A stretch of 64,000 bases of DNA, taken from Allobosea sp. TND4EK4. Its GTDB lineage: Bacteria > Pseudomonadota > Alphaproteobacteria > Rhizobiales > Beijerinckiaceae. This document shows positions 42,812-53,127 of this stretch, one piece after another. The notes under the pieces are model-generated. The model saw only the letters and a program-made list of their open reading frames with translations. It was not told the DNA's origin and did no database searches. The translations under genes and the position numbers were made by a program. The first letter of the stretch is position 1, and each line of letters starts with the position of its first letter. The stretch lies in contig NZ_FTMO01000012.1 of NCBI RefSeq assembly GCF_900156025.1, positions 26,105-90,104 on the forward strand, given 5' to 3'.

Positions 42812-43879
42812 TCAGGCAGGCGGATAGGAATGTCGCGTGCCGTGCCGGTCTTCGGCGGCGGCTTCCGCCCCGGGCGTCTCGCAGCCGGAGAGGAAGGAGG
42901 GGCCGACCGGAATCTTGCCGGCCCCGCCGGGGATGTCGAGGATATAGGTCGGCTGGCACAGCCCCGAAAGATGGCCGCGCAGGCTTTTGACCAGTGCCTG
43001 CCCTTCTTCCAGCGTCAGGCGGAAATGCGAGGTGCCGGGGGCGAGGTCCGGATGGTGCAGGTAATAGGGCTTGATGCGGTTCTCGACGAAGACGCGCATC
43101 AGGCCTGAGAGCGTCGCCTCATCGGCATTGATGCCCTTCAGCAGCACCGACTGGCTCAGCAGCACATGGCCGGCATCGGCCAAGGCCGCGATGGCGCGGC
43201 GGGCGTCATCCGTGAACTCGCGCGGATGGTTGGCGTGGATCGCGATGTAACTCGCCTTGCCGGGGATGCGCAGCGCCTTGGCGTAGTCGGCCGAGATGCG
43301 CGCCGGATCGACCACCGGCACGCGGCTGTGCCAGCGCACGACCTTGATGTGCGGAATGGCTGCGAGGCGCCTGGCCACCTCCCGCACCCGGCGCGCCGAG
43401 AGGATGAAAGGATCGCCGCCGGTCAGTATCACCTCCCAGATCTCGGGCCGGGCGGCGAGATAGGCGAAAGCGGCATCGAGCTTCGCGCCTGTCAGCGCAT
43501 CGCCGCCCGGTCCCACCATCTCGCGCCGGAAACAGAAGCGGCAATAGACCGGACAGGCGTGGACAAGCTTGAGAAGGGCGCGGTCGGGATAGCGATGGAC
43601 CACGCCCTCGACCGGCGAATGGGCATCATCGCCGATCGGATCGGCCAGTTCCTGCGGCAGCGTGACGAGCTCGGCCGCATCGGGAATGAACTGGAGAGCG
43701 ATCGGGTCTTTCGGATCGGCCCGGTCGATCAGGTCGGCCATCGCCGACGTGACCGACACGGCGTAGCGCGCGGCGACGGCCTGCAGCGCGTCCTGCCTTT
43801 CAGGCGGGACAAGGCCTGCATCGGCGAGCGCATCGACGCTGCGCAGGGGCTGGCCGCCAGGCGGCTGGTGGAGGGTCAT
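42812..43879 (-). CDS. epmB: EF-P lysine 2,3-aminomutase
   Basis: This 355-residue radical-SAM enzyme converts L-alpha-lysine to (R)-beta-lysine for elongation factor P. The cluster motif CxxxCxxC is CPVYCRFC in LVHACPVYCRFCFRREMVG (about residues 108-126). SAM and PLP-site segments follow (EVILTGGDPFILS, HSRVPVVDP). The start ATG overlaps the epmA stop (ATGA), so the pair is translationally coupled. The pair lies head-to-head with efp, which gives strong functional support. A lysine 2,3-aminomutase for catabolism would be longer. Confidence 0.93.
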   Translation of the reverse strand: MTLHQPPGGQPLRSVDALADAGLVPPERQDALQAVAARYAVSVTSAMADLIDRADPKDPIALQFIPDAAELVTLPQELADPIGDDAHSPVEGVVHRYPDRALLKLVHACPVYCRFCFRREMVGPGGDALTGAKLDAAFAYLAARPEIWEVILTGGDPFILSARRVREVARRLAAIPHIKVVRWHSRVPVVDPARISADYAKALRIPGKASYIAIHANHPREFTDDARRAIAALADAGHVLLSQSVLLKGINADEATLSGLMRVFVENRIKPYYLHHPDLAPGTSHFRLTLEEGQALVKSLRGHLSGLCQPTYILDIPGGAGKIPVGPSFLSGCETPGAEAAAEDRHGTRHSYPPA

Positions 43880-44949
43880 CGCGCTCCCCTGCCCGGTTCG
43901 GCGACCGGCGTCCAGAGCACGTCCTCGATCCGGCGCGCAGCCGTGCAGAGCATGACCAGCCGGTCGAAGCCGAGTGCACTGCCGGAGGCGGCCGGCATGT
44001 CCGCAAGGGCGGCGAGAAAATCCTCGTCGATCGGGTAGCGCTCGCCATAGATGCGCTGCTTCTCGTCCATGTCGGCCTGGAAGCGGCGGCGCTGTTCGTC
44101 GGGGTCGGTGAGTTCGCCGAAGGCATTGGCAAGCTCGACACCGCAGGCATAGAGCTCGAAGCGCTCGGCCACGCGCGGATCGCCAGGCTTGGGCCGGGCC
44201 AGCGCGGCCTCGCCGATCGGATATTCGCACAGGATCGTGGCGCGGCCCTGGCCCAGATGCGGCTCGACGCGCTCGGACAGGATGCGGCTGAAGATGTCGG
44301 ACCAGGTATCGTCGCTGACGACCCGGATGCCGGCCTCAAGCGCGTCGGCAGCCAGCCCGCCCCGGTCGACCTCGCCATCGGCGGTCACAGTGCGCAGCAG
44401 ATCGATGCCAGCATGACGCGCGAAGGCATCCTGCAGCGTCAGCCGCTCCGGCTCGGCGAAGGGGTCCGCCTCCACACCCCGCCAGCGCAGGGCCGAGGCG
44501 CCGGCGGCGCGCGCAGCCTCGGCCAGCAGGGCGGCACAGTCCTGCATCAGCACCTCGTAGTCCTGGCCCGCCCGGTACCATTCGAGCATCGTGAATTCGG
44601 GATGGTGCAAGGCCGTGCGCTCGCGGTTGCGGAAGACGCGGGCGAAATCGAAGATTCGCGTCTCGCCAGCCGCGAGGAGCTTCTTGGCCGCGAATTCCGG
44701 CGAGGTGTGCAGGTAGTAGGGGTGAGCCTGCGCGGCGTTGTCGATCAGGGTGGTGGCAAAGCCGTGCAGATGCGTCTCGTTGCCCGGCGAGACCTGGAGG
44801 ATGGCGGCCTCCACCTCGGTGAAATCGCGCGCCTCGAACCAGCGGCGCAAGGCAGCCTTGATCCGCCCGCGCGCCAGCAGAGCCGGGCGGCGGTCGGCAT
44901 GGATGTCGGGCCGCCAGAAGGGCGGAGGGGCGGAGGGCGTCGAATCCAC
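43876..44949 (-). CDS. epmA: EF-P (R)-beta-lysyltransferase (lysyl-tRNA synthetase paralogue)
   Basis: This paralogue of the class II lysyl-tRNA synthetase catalytic core, of about 357 residues, lacks the tRNA anticodon-binding domain. It attaches beta-lysine to EF-P. Motif 2 is FRNRERTALHHPEFTMLEWY and motif 3 is SALGFDRLVMLCTAA near the end. The start is uncertain. I chose the GTG at 44949 because the family fold begins soon after (WRPDIHADRRPALLARGRI); an ATG at 45018 would add 23 atypical residues. Neither has a good ribosome site. It is divergent from efp, whose start is at 45119. Confidence 0.92.
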   Translation of the reverse strand: MDSTPSAPPPFWRPDIHADRRPALLARGRIKAALRRWFEARDFTEVEAAILQVSPGNETHLHGFATTLIDNAAQAHPYYLHTSPEFAAKKLLAAGETRIFDFARVFRNRERTALHHPEFTMLEWYRAGQDYEVLMQDCAALLAEAARAAGASALRWRGVEADPFAEPERLTLQDAFARHAGIDLLRTVTADGEVDRGGLAADALEAGIRVVSDDTWSDIFSRILSERVEPHLGQGRATILCEYPIGEAALARPKPGDPRVAERFELYACGVELANAFGELTDPDEQRRRFQADMDEKQRIYGERYPIDEDFLAALADMPAASGSALGFDRLVMLCTAARRIEDVLWTPVAEPGRGAR

Positions 44950-45083
44950 GTCTCGAACCGTCGTGAAGCTTTCGTTTCGCGCGCAAATGCGGTAGTGGCG
45001 CGGCGAAGCAATTCGCATAGAGCATCGCGCGGAAAAGCGAGAGCGGGTTTTTCGCCCGCGCCCTGCTCCCGAAGTCAGGAATC

Positions 45084-45100
45084 GCGCGGGCAGCCCGCGC
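45084..45100 (+). promoter_or_regulatory. Strong hairpin in the efp leader
   Basis: GCGCGGGC (45084-45091) and GCCCGCGC (45093-45100) are perfectly complementary around a single base, in practice a 7-bp stem with a 3-base loop. It ends a few bases before the AAGGA ribosome site of efp and could affect its translation. Confidence 0.4.
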
Positions 45101-45118
45101 CCCCAGAAGGACAGTCAC

Positions 45119-45688
45119 GTGGTCAAGGTCATCGCCTCTTCCGTCCGCAAGGGCAACGTCCTGGAGCTGGACGGACATCTCTGCACGGTCATCTCGGCCG
45201 AGAGCTTCTTTCCCGGCAAGGGCACACCCACCACGCAGATCGACATGCGCCGCATCGCCGACGGCGTGAAAATGACGCAGCGCTACAAGACGACCGAGCA
45301 GGTCGAGCGCGCCTATGTCGAGGACCGCGACTTCACCTATCTCTACCAGGATGGCGAGCAGTACGTCTTCATGAACCCGGAGACCTTCGACCAGATCCAT
45401 GTCGACAAGGACGTGGTGGGGGACGTCGCCCCTTATCTTCAGGAGAACATGAAGGTCTCGCTCTCGGTGTTCGAGGACAAGGCCGTCGCGATCGAGCTGC
45501 CGCAGCGCGTCACGCTCGAGGTCGTCGAGACCGAGCCGGTGACGAAGGGCCAGACGGCCTCCTCCTCCTACAAGCCGGCGATCCTGTCGAACGGCGTGCG
45601 CAGCGCCGTGCCTCCGCATATCGGCGTCGGCACCCGCATCGTCGTGATGACGGCGGACGGCTCCTATGTCGAGCGCGCGAAGGACTGA
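45119..45688 (+). CDS. efp: Elongation factor P
   Basis: This 189-residue translation factor relieves ribosome stalling at proline runs. It starts at a GTG ([19 protein letters not shown]) with AAGGA ten bases upstream. The lysine that EpmA modifies is present at position 34 in [14 protein letters not shown], and the adjacent epmAB genes indicate it is beta-lysylated. The KOW-like N-domain and OB-fold C-domains ([41 protein letters not shown]) are complete. A terminator-like hairpin follows at 45741-45759. Confidence 0.96.
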   Translation: MVKVIASSVRKGNVLELDGHLCTVISAESFFPGKGTPTTQIDMRRIADGVKMTQRYKTTEQVERAYVEDRDFTYLYQDGEQYVFMNPETFDQIHVDKDVVGDVAPYLQENMKVSLSVFEDKAVAIELPQRVTLEVVETEPVTKGQTASSSYKPAILSNGVRSAVPPHIGVGTRIVVMTADGSYVERAKD

Positions 45689-45740
45689 TTTTCTTCCGGC
45701 GCAGAGCGCTGCGGAACGTTCTGTTCTATAGCTGATGTGG

Positions 45741-45759
45741 CGGGCCCTTTCCGGGCCCG
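45741..45759 (+). terminator. Terminator-like hairpin after efp
   Basis: CGGGCCC (45741-45747) and GGGCCCG (45753-45759) pair around TTTCC and are followed by a T-rich run (TTTCCGTTTC), the form of an intrinsic terminator. It sits 52 bp after the efp stop and just before the next gene's ribosome site. Confidence 0.6.
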
Positions 45760-45779
45760 TTTCCGTTTCGAGGATATCC

Positions 45780-46298
45780 ATGCCGCTCACCGTCCAGGCC
45801 GCCGCCCTTTCCGGCTTCGTTCAGACCCTGAAGGCGCTCGACGCCATTCTCGACAAGGCGCTCGAGCAGGCGGAAGGCCGCAAGATCCAGCCCGAGGTGC
45901 TGCTGAATGCGCGCCTTGCGCCCGACATGCTGGCCTTCACGCGCCAGGTCCAGCTCTGCTGCGACTTCGCCAAGAACGCCGTGGCTCGGCTTTCCGGCGG
46001 CGACAATCCGCGGTTCCCGGACGAGGAGAAGAGCTTTCCGGAGCTGAAGGAGCGCATCGCCAAGACGCTCGCCTTCCTGGACGGGGCGGATGGCGCCGCG
46101 CTGGACGCCGGGCTCACCCGCGAGATCACCTTCCCGCGCGGCCCGTCGGCGACGGCGACGATGATGGGCGCGGCCTATCTCGCCCGCTTCGCGATCCCGA
46201 ACTTCTATTTCCACGCCACCACCGCCTACGACATCCTGCGCGAGAACGGCTTCCAGATCGGCAAGCAGGACTTCCTGAAGGGCGTCTTCGACAGCTGA
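45780..46298 (+). CDS. DUF1993 family protein
   Basis: This 172-residue cytoplasmic protein belongs to DUF1993, whose members look like helical DinB/YfiT-type bundles; no activity is established. It has ALDAILDKALEQAE, ARLAPDMLAFTRQVQLCCDFAKN and IPNFYFHATTAYDILRENG, the last being a family hallmark with a possible metal-binding His. The ATG at 45780 follows GAGG. It is downstream of efp but separated by a probable terminator. Confidence 0.88.
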   Translation: MPLTVQAAALSGFVQTLKALDAILDKALEQAEGRKIQPEVLLNARLAPDMLAFTRQVQLCCDFAKNAVARLSGGDNPRFPDEEKSFPELKERIAKTLAFLDGADGAALDAGLTREITFPRGPSATATMMGAAYLARFAIPNFYFHATTAYDILRENGFQIGKQDFLKGVFDS

Positions 46299-46578
46299 CT
46301 GACCGAAGCGGAGGCTGCCGGCCGCCTCGATCGAACCGAGCGTGGACGGAAAATGCGCCGGCGGCCTTGAAAGGGCCGCACGGCCCTCCCATATCGGGAT
46401 CACGACGATGTCGAGGGCGGCCTGACCGTTCTCCATCTCGTTGTAGACGGCCATGGGTCGAACGTTGACGCCGGATGTACGCGCACCGTTCCACTGCATG
46501 GCCGTTGGCTTTTCTGGCTCCCGCCAGCCGCCCGTTTCCTCCGATTGCGAATCAGCACAGCGCGGCGGGTCCGCCGGA

Positions 46579-46911
46579 TCATCCGTCGCTGGCTTGGCAG
46601 AAATGGGCGGCCAGTACCGCCATGACCTCCAGCACCGCGGCGTGGCTGATCGCATAGTGCAGGTTGCGATGCTCGCGACGCACGCCCACGATGCCCTCCG
46701 CTTTCAGCTTGGCCAGATGCTGCGACATCGAGGTCGGTGCGATGCCGGTCTGCGCAATCAGCTCGCCCACCGTCTTCTCGCCCTGCGCGAGCGCGCAGAG
46801 CATGAGCAGTCTTTGCGGATTGGCCAGGCCCTTCAGGAAATCGGCGACGGCTTCCGTCTTCTCGCGCATGGCGGAGAGCGGCACCCGGTCGTCCTTCGCT
46901 TGATAATTCAT
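46579..46911 (-). CDS. ArsR family transcriptional regulator
   Basis: This 110-residue winged-helix regulator has a recognition helix region APTSMSQHLAKLKAEGIVGVRREHRNLHYAI at about residues 58-88. It has one cysteine (C105) near the C-terminus and lacks the ELCV metal-binding motif of ArsR proper, so a redox or small-molecule signal is as likely as a metal. It is divergent from the AhpD-like gene, with only 47 bp between starts, and an extended operator-like dyad covers its own start. It probably represses both genes. Confidence 0.92.
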   Translation of the reverse strand: MNYQAKDDRVPLSAMREKTEAVADFLKGLANPQRLLMLCALAQGEKTVGELIAQTGIAPTSMSQHLAKLKAEGIVGVRREHRNLHYAISHAAVLEVMAVLAAHFCQASDG

Positions 46912-46940
46912 ATTTTTATGATATTAGAAAAACGTGAATT
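46905..46940. promoter_or_regulatory. Operator-like dyad for the ArsR-type repressor
   Basis: Arms AATTCATATTTTT (46905-46917) and AAAAACGTGAATT (46928-46940) pair at 11 of 13 positions around a 10-base centre. The dyad is strikingly AT-rich in a GC-rich genome, overlaps the ArsR start codon and lies just upstream of the AGGAGG site of the divergent gene. Binding there could block both transcripts. Confidence 0.65.
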
Positions 46941-46958
46941 GTCAAACAGGAGGCCGTC

Positions 46959-47312
46959 ATGGCCAAGGATTATCGTAGCCTCACCCAGGACATCTCCGCC
47001 TATATGCGCGAGCTGAGGACGCTCCAGCCGGACGCGATGAAGGGCTTCGGCGCGCTGGCGCAGGGTGCCGGCGCCGATGGCGCCCTTGACAAGAAAAGCA
47101 AGGAGCTCATCGCGCTCGCCATCGGCATCACGCAACGCTGCGACGGCTGCATCGGCTTCCATGCCAAGGCGCTGGTCGAACTCGGTGCGAGCCGTCAGGA
47201 GATCGCGGAAGTGGCCGCAATGTCCGTCTATATGGGCGGCGGGCCGGCGCTGATGTACGCCACCGACGCGCTGCGGGCCTACGACCAGTTCGCCGCGCCT
47301 GCAGCGGCCTGA
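46959..47312 (+). CDS. Carboxymuconolactone decarboxylase family protein (AhpD-like)
   Basis: This 117-residue helical protein has the peroxidatic/redox motif CDGCIGFH (C61, C64, H68), like AhpD, rather than a decarboxylase active site. Relatives reduce peroxides or act as redox partners. KKSKELIALAIGITQRC precedes the motif as usual. An AGGAGG site is six bases from the ATG. Divergence from an ArsR-type gene suggests stress-induced expression, for example by reactive sulfur or oxygen species; this is inference. Confidence 0.92.
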   Translation: MAKDYRSLTQDISAYMRELRTLQPDAMKGFGALAQGAGADGALDKKSKELIALAIGITQRCDGCIGFHAKALVELGASRQEIAEVAAMSVYMGGGPALMYATDALRAYDQFAAPAAA

Positions 47313-47321
47313 GCGGCCGCC

Positions 47322-47978
47322 CTACCCCTGCAGGAACGGATTGTTCTTCCGCTCCTCGCCCAGTGTGCTCGCCGGGCCATGGCCGGGCAGGAACTGGACG
47401 TCGTCGCCGAGCGGCAGGAGCTTGGCCTTGATCCCTGAGATCAAGGCCTCGTGGTCGCCATAGGGGAAATCGGTGCGCCCCACCGAGCCGGCGAAGACGG
47501 TATCGCCCGCCAGCAGGAAGCGCAGATCCTTCTGGAAGAAGGTGACATGGCCGGGCGAATGGCCCGGCACATGCGCGACGGTGAAGACGAGGTCGCCGAG
47601 CGAAACCGTCTCGCCCTCGCTCAGCCAGCGCGTCGGCACGACCGCCCTCATGCCATGAATGTCGAACCGCAGGCCCTGCTCCGGCAAGGCGTCGAGCAAC
47701 GGCTTGTCGCCTTCATGCGGCCCGATGATCGGGACCGACAATGCTTCGGCCAGTTCGGTCGCGCCGCCGGCATGGTCGAGATGGCCATGCGTCAGCCAGA
47801 TCGCGACCGGCGTGACGCCGAGTTCCTTCACGGCCGCCAGCAGCTTGGGCACATCGCCGCCGGGATCGACGATCGCCGCCTGCTTCGTCTGCGTCTCCCA
47901 GATGATCGAGCAATTCTGCTGGAACGGCGTCACCGGGACGATGGCGATCTGGAGCGGCGGCTGCGGCTGGTCGGTCAT
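47322..47978 (-). CDS. MBL-fold metallo-hydrolase (glyoxalase II-like)
   Basis: This 218-residue metallo-beta-lactamase-fold hydrolase has the metal motif THGHLDHAGG (about residues 65-74), then HVPGHSPGHV, LLAGDTVFAGSVGRTDFP and FLPGHGPAST. The compact length and the ending STLGEERKNNPFL fit the YcbL-like type II glyoxalases, which hydrolyse S-lactoylglutathione or related thioesters. The ATG at 47978 has AAGGA seven bases upstream; an earlier start at 48011 is less likely. It converges with the AhpD-like gene. Confidence 0.92.
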   Translation of the reverse strand: MTDQPQPPLQIAIVPVTPFQQNCSIIWETQTKQAAIVDPGGDVPKLLAAVKELGVTPVAIWLTHGHLDHAGGATELAEALSVPIIGPHEGDKPLLDALPEQGLRFDIHGMRAVVPTRWLSEGETVSLGDLVFTVAHVPGHSPGHVTFFQKDLRFLLAGDTVFAGSVGRTDFPYGDHEALISGIKAKLLPLGDDVQFLPGHGPASTLGEERKNNPFLQG

Positions 47979-48010
47979 GGGGGTCCTTCGAGGTCCGGGT
48001 ACCGCTGTCA

Positions 48011-48109
48011 CGTCATTGCGCGCGCAGCGAAGCCATCCAGAGGGACGGGAGCGACGCGTTCAACCAACTCACTGGATCAAGTCGTCGCTGCGCTCCCGCC
48101 ATAACGGCG
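48011..48109. repeat. Degenerate intergenic palindrome of the GTCATTGCG type
   Basis: The left part reads GTCATTGCGCGCGCAGCGAAG and continues CCATCCAG. The right part reads CTGGATCAAG then TCGTCGCTGCGCTCCCG, the imperfect reverse complement, with a non-pairing middle. It resembles the common alphaproteobacterial REP element but is decayed in its right arm. It lies between the metallo-hydrolase start and the stop of the small secreted-protein gene. Confidence 0.6.
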
Positions 48110-48111
48110 TC

Positions 48112-48431
48112 TCACCGCCCGCCGCAGCGATTGGCGATGAGGGCGCGGTAGTCCTTCAACTCCCCATCCATCTCGGCGACGTTGCGCTCGCGCTCCGCGC
48201 CCCCCTGGCAGGTCGCGAAGACCGACCGCGACTTCTGCAGGAAGCCGACATGCTCGCGATAGGCCTTGCACTGGGTCGCCTGGTCGGCATTGGCGACGCC
48301 GGCGAGCCGCGTCTGCTGCACGCGCAGGGCCGCTTCGTTCTGGAAGAGATCCCGCGGGCAAGTCGCCGGGCGCGGCTGCTGCGCGAGCGCCGGGGCTGCC
48401 AGGAGCAGCAGCGCGAGGGACACGACGAGCC

Positions 48432-48435
<4 letters not shown>
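48112..48435 (-). CDS. Small secreted cysteine-containing protein, function unknown
   Basis: This 107-residue protein has a clear signal peptide ([19 protein letters not shown]). The mature part has four cysteines (ATCPRD, TQCKAY, ATCQGG, NRCGG), which could form two disulfides in the periplasm, and is otherwise helical and polar. I do not recognise the family. Its start overlaps the fumarase stop (ATGA), so it is translationally coupled to that gene, although a functional link to fumarase is not obvious. Confidence 0.8.
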
Positions 48436-50048
<1,613 letters not shown>

Positions 50049-50181
50049 GATCAGCGGCTCCGGAGCGGGCGCGCCGTGTCCGGCCGAGAGCCGGGCGGCG
50101 CCGTCAGGCCGGGGTCATAGCCCCTCGCAGGCGCGCATCCAAGCCATCTTTCATCAGTCCAGCTTCAAACTGGACGCCGGC

Positions 50182-50655
50182 TCAGGCGGCCTGCGCGGCC
50201 GACTCCGCCAGCAGCGCGTAGATCATCTCGGGATCGCGGATCTTGCGGATCTGCTCCAGCACCGTCTGGTTGCGCAACACCCGCGCCACCCGGGCCAGCG
50301 CCTTGAGGTGGTCGGCGCCGGCACCCTCCGGCGCGATCAGCACGAAAACGATATCGACGGGCTGCCCGTCCAGCGACTCGAAGTCGATCGGCTTGTCGAG
50401 CCGGGCGAAGAGGCCGACGAGGCGGCCGATCCCGGGCATGCGCCCATGGGGAATGGCGATGCCGTCGCCGATGCCGGTCGAACCGAGGCGCTCGCGCTGG
50501 AGCAGCGACTCGTAGAGTTCGCGCTCGGGAAGACCGGTCAGCAACGCGGCGTGCTGGGAGAGTTCCAGCAGCGCCTGCTTCTTGCTGTTTGCCCGCAGCG
50601 GGGAAATCACCGCTTGCGGGCTGAGGAGATCCGTCAACGTCATTAGCCAGTCCAT
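50182..50655 (-). CDS. ptsN: Nitrogen PTS EIIA protein
   Basis: This 157-residue EIIA-Ntr protein is phosphorylated at a histidine, here H70 in GIAIPHGRMPG. It regulates potassium, nitrogen and carbon functions rather than sugar transport. The N-terminal LTDLLSPQAVI and the segment DFESLDGQPVDIVFVLIAPEGAGADHLKALARVARVLR are typical. The start may be the ATG at 50655 or 50643. It ends the conserved rpoN-hpf-ptsN order, in which ptsN adjoins the sigma-54 gene. Confidence 0.95.
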   Translation of the reverse strand: MDWLMTLTDLLSPQAVISPLRANSKKQALLELSQHAALLTGLPERELYESLLQRERLGSTGIGDGIAIPHGRMPGIGRLVGLFARLDKPIDFESLDGQPVDIVFVLIAPEGAGADHLKALARVARVLRNQTVLEQIRKIRDPEMIYALLAESAAQAA

Positions 50656-50720
50656 GCATGTCCCGTGCCGGGCGTCGGCACGGGTCAGGATCGGTCAGCC
50701 GGCCGTGTCGTCCACCGGTC

Positions 50721-51305
50721 TCAGGACAGCGATGCCGGCGGGTCGATCCAGCCGATATTGCCGTCGCGGCGGCGATATACGACGTTCATGCGGCCATTGC
50801 CAGCGTGGCGGAAGATGATCACCGGCGCTCCGGTCATGTCCAGTTCGGCAACGGCATCGCTCACCGTCATGCTGTGCAGCGATTTGGTCGATTCCGCCAC
50901 GATCACCGGATTGTCGCCGGCCGAATCGGCCTCGATCTCCTCGATATCTTCGTCTGGGGCCGCGATCACATAGCTGGGGATTTCGATCCCACCATCCCGG
51001 CCGGTGCCGGAGGAACGGTCCTTCAGCCTGCGCTTGTAGCGCCGCAGCCGCTTCTCGATGCGCTCGGCCATCTTGTCCAGGCTGGCATAGGCATCGTGGG
51101 CGGTGGCTGAGGCTTCCAGCGTGATGCCCGAGGACAGGTGAATCACTGTGTCGGTGCGGAAGGCCGGGCCGTCCTTGTCGACCGTGACGTGGCCCTGATA
51201 CCCCCCCTCGTAATATTTGGAGACGGCAGCAGCGACCCGCGTCTCGGCCTGGCCGCGCAGGGCCTCGCCGACGTCGAGATTCTTGCCGGAGATTCGCAAG
51301 CTCAT
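50721..51305 (-). CDS. hpf: Ribosome hibernation promoting factor, long form
   Basis: This 194-residue protein has an N-terminal Hpf/RaiA domain (ISGKNLDVGEALRGQAETRV) and a C-terminal dimerisation domain (VAELDMTGAPVIIFRHAGNGRMNVVYRRRDGNIGWIDP). The two-domain length is the long form that drives 100S ribosome dimers. Between them is an acidic linker (DEDIEEIEADSAGD). An AAGGGGAAG site precedes the ATG at 51305. It lies between rpoN and ptsN, 129 bp after the rpoN stop. Confidence 0.94.
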   Translation of the reverse strand: MSLRISGKNLDVGEALRGQAETRVAAAVSKYYEGGYQGHVTVDKDGPAFRTDTVIHLSSGITLEASATAHDAYASLDKMAERIEKRLRRYKRRLKDRSSGTGRDGGIEIPSYVIAAPDEDIEEIEADSAGDNPVIVAESTKSLHSMTVSDAVAELDMTGAPVIIFRHAGNGRMNVVYRRRDGNIGWIDPPASLS

Positions 51306-51434
51306 GGAGTGCTTCCCCTTTCAGTCATGGCCAGTGAGCGGCCATCAGAGAGGAGCTAAGAACTGCGAGTCCGCTCTGTCAATGCGCCCGCTCAAACATG
51401 GCGGGTCTGCGCGGCCCTTTGGAACAAAGCCGCA

Positions 51435-52964
51435 CTAGCGCCCCGCATGGGCCATCGCGACCTTCTCGCGGCGACGCTCCATGGAGGACGGAATCTTCAG
51501 TGATTCCCGATATTTCGCGACAGTGCGACGGGCTATCTCGATGCCCCCTGATTTGAGCCTGGCGACGATGGCATCGTCGGAGAGCACGTCGGAGGGGATT
51601 TCCTCGTCGATCATCTGCTTGATGCGGAAACGCACCGCCTCGGCCGAATGCGCCTCGCCATAACCGGTCGCGGCGATGGCGGCGGAGAAGAAGTACTTCA
51701 TCTCGAAAACGCCGCGCGCACAGGTCAGATATTTGTTGGATGTGACGCGCGAGACCGTCGATTCATGCATGCCGATGGCGTCGGCAACCGTCTTGAGGTT
51801 CAGCGGGCGCAGATGCTCCACGCCGTGGGCGAAGAAACCGTCCTGCTGGCGCACGATCTCGCTGGCGACCTTCAGGATGGTGCGGGCGCGCTGCTCGAGC
51901 GAGCGCGTCAGCCAGTTCGCCGTCTGGAGGCACTCGGCGATGAAGCTCTTCTCCTCGTCGTTGCGCGCCGCCTTGGTCACCCGGGCGTGGTAGGTCTGGT
52001 TGACGAGCAGGCGCGGCAGCGTCTCGGGGTTGAGATCGACGAGCCAGGAGCCATCCGGCGCGGCCCGGATGAAGACGTCCGGAATGACCGTCTCGGCGGC
52101 CGAGCCGCCGAAGGCACGGCCGGGCTTGGGGTCGAGGCGCCTGATCTCGGCGACCATGTCGGCGACGTCCTCGTCATCGACGCCGCAGAGGCGCTTGAGC
52201 GCCGCGAAATCACGCTTCGCCACGAGCGGCAGGTTTGCAACCAGCATCTGCATGGCCGGATCGAAGCGGTCTCGATCGCGCAGCTGGATCGCAAGGCACT
52301 CGGCGACATCGCGCGCCGCGATGCCGCTCGGGTCGAAGGCTTGGACGACACGCAGCACCGCTTCCACCCGCTCCTCGGTGACGCCGAGGCGGGCCGCGAT
52401 GTCCGCGACAGGCTCGCAAAGGTAGCCAGCGTCGTCGACAGCGTCGATGAGATGGCGGCCGATGAGGCGGCCGGCCGGGTCGGTCACGGCGAGATCGAGC
52501 TGAGCCTGAAGATGGTCGTGCAACGAGAGCTCGACGCTCAGCCCGCTTTCAAATCCCTCGGGGCCCTCGTCGAAGGAGCCGCCCGAGGAACCGTAGCTGC
52601 CGCCGACGATGGGCAGGCTGTCGGGCCCGGCCGCTTCGACCCGGGCGGCGCTCGGCTGCTCTGGGGAAAAGACGTTGTCGAGCCCGGTGCCGAGCCGCGA
52701 CTCCATCCCCTCCAGCGTGTTGAGACTTTCCGCCTTCGCGAAGCTCTCGGCATCAGTGGCGAGCGGGCCGTTCGATGCCTCGGCTGCGAAGGGCCCGTCA
52801 CCCGCCTCGTCGCGCTCGAGCAGCGGGTTTCGCTCCAGCTCCGTCTCGACGAAATTCTGCAGTTCGAGATGCGAGAGCTGGAGGAGCTTGATCGCCTGCA
52901 GCAGTTGCGGCGTCATCACCAGGGACTGCCCCTGGCGCAGCTCCATGCGCGGCATCATTGCCAT
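51435..52964 (-). CDS. rpoN: RNA polymerase sigma-54 factor
   Basis: This sigma factor of about 509 residues serves nitrogen and other enhancer-dependent promoters. Region I is LRQGQSLVMTPQLLQAIKLLQ followed by NFVETELERNPLLE. An acidic variable region II follows, then the core-binding domain, the helix-turn-helix (IGMHESTVSRVTSNKYLTC) and the RpoN box ARRTVAKYRE near the C-terminus. I chose the ATG at 52964 (MAMMPRMELRQGQ); a GTG at 52991 is an alternative that adds nine residues. It follows lptB at a distance of about 160 bp and precedes hpf and ptsN. Confidence 0.95.
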   Translation of the reverse strand: MAMMPRMELRQGQSLVMTPQLLQAIKLLQLSHLELQNFVETELERNPLLERDEAGDGPFAAEASNGPLATDAESFAKAESLNTLEGMESRLGTGLDNVFSPEQPSAARVEAAGPDSLPIVGGSYGSSGGSFDEGPEGFESGLSVELSLHDHLQAQLDLAVTDPAGRLIGRHLIDAVDDAGYLCEPVADIAARLGVTEERVEAVLRVVQAFDPSGIAARDVAECLAIQLRDRDRFDPAMQMLVANLPLVAKRDFAALKRLCGVDDEDVADMVAEIRRLDPKPGRAFGGSAAETVIPDVFIRAAPDGSWLVDLNPETLPRLLVNQTYHARVTKAARNDEEKSFIAECLQTANWLTRSLEQRARTILKVASEIVRQQDGFFAHGVEHLRPLNLKTVADAIGMHESTVSRVTSNKYLTCARGVFEMKYFFSAAIAATGYGEAHSAEAVRFRIKQMIDEEIPSDVLSDDAIVARLKSGGIEIARRTVAKYRESLKIPSSMERRREKVAMAHAGR

Positions 52965-53127
52965 GCGCCAAAGGCCCTTCTGCACGCGCACCGTCCGGCA
53001 CGCTTCTTGCTTCGAGGCTGGAGACTAGCCTTCGTTTCGCGCCGCGTCAAAGCCCTTGCCGCCGAAACAGGCAGGCAGGTTAACGCACCGCGTCATCATC
53101 TCGCAATTGCGATATATCGATCGGAGA

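Noticed and set aside
46400..46578. Possible gene remnant on the minus strand (translation includes MAVYNEMENGQAALDIVVI)
   Set aside because: A short protein-like stretch is visible but there is no convincing start, length or family. It may be a decayed gene but cannot be supported.
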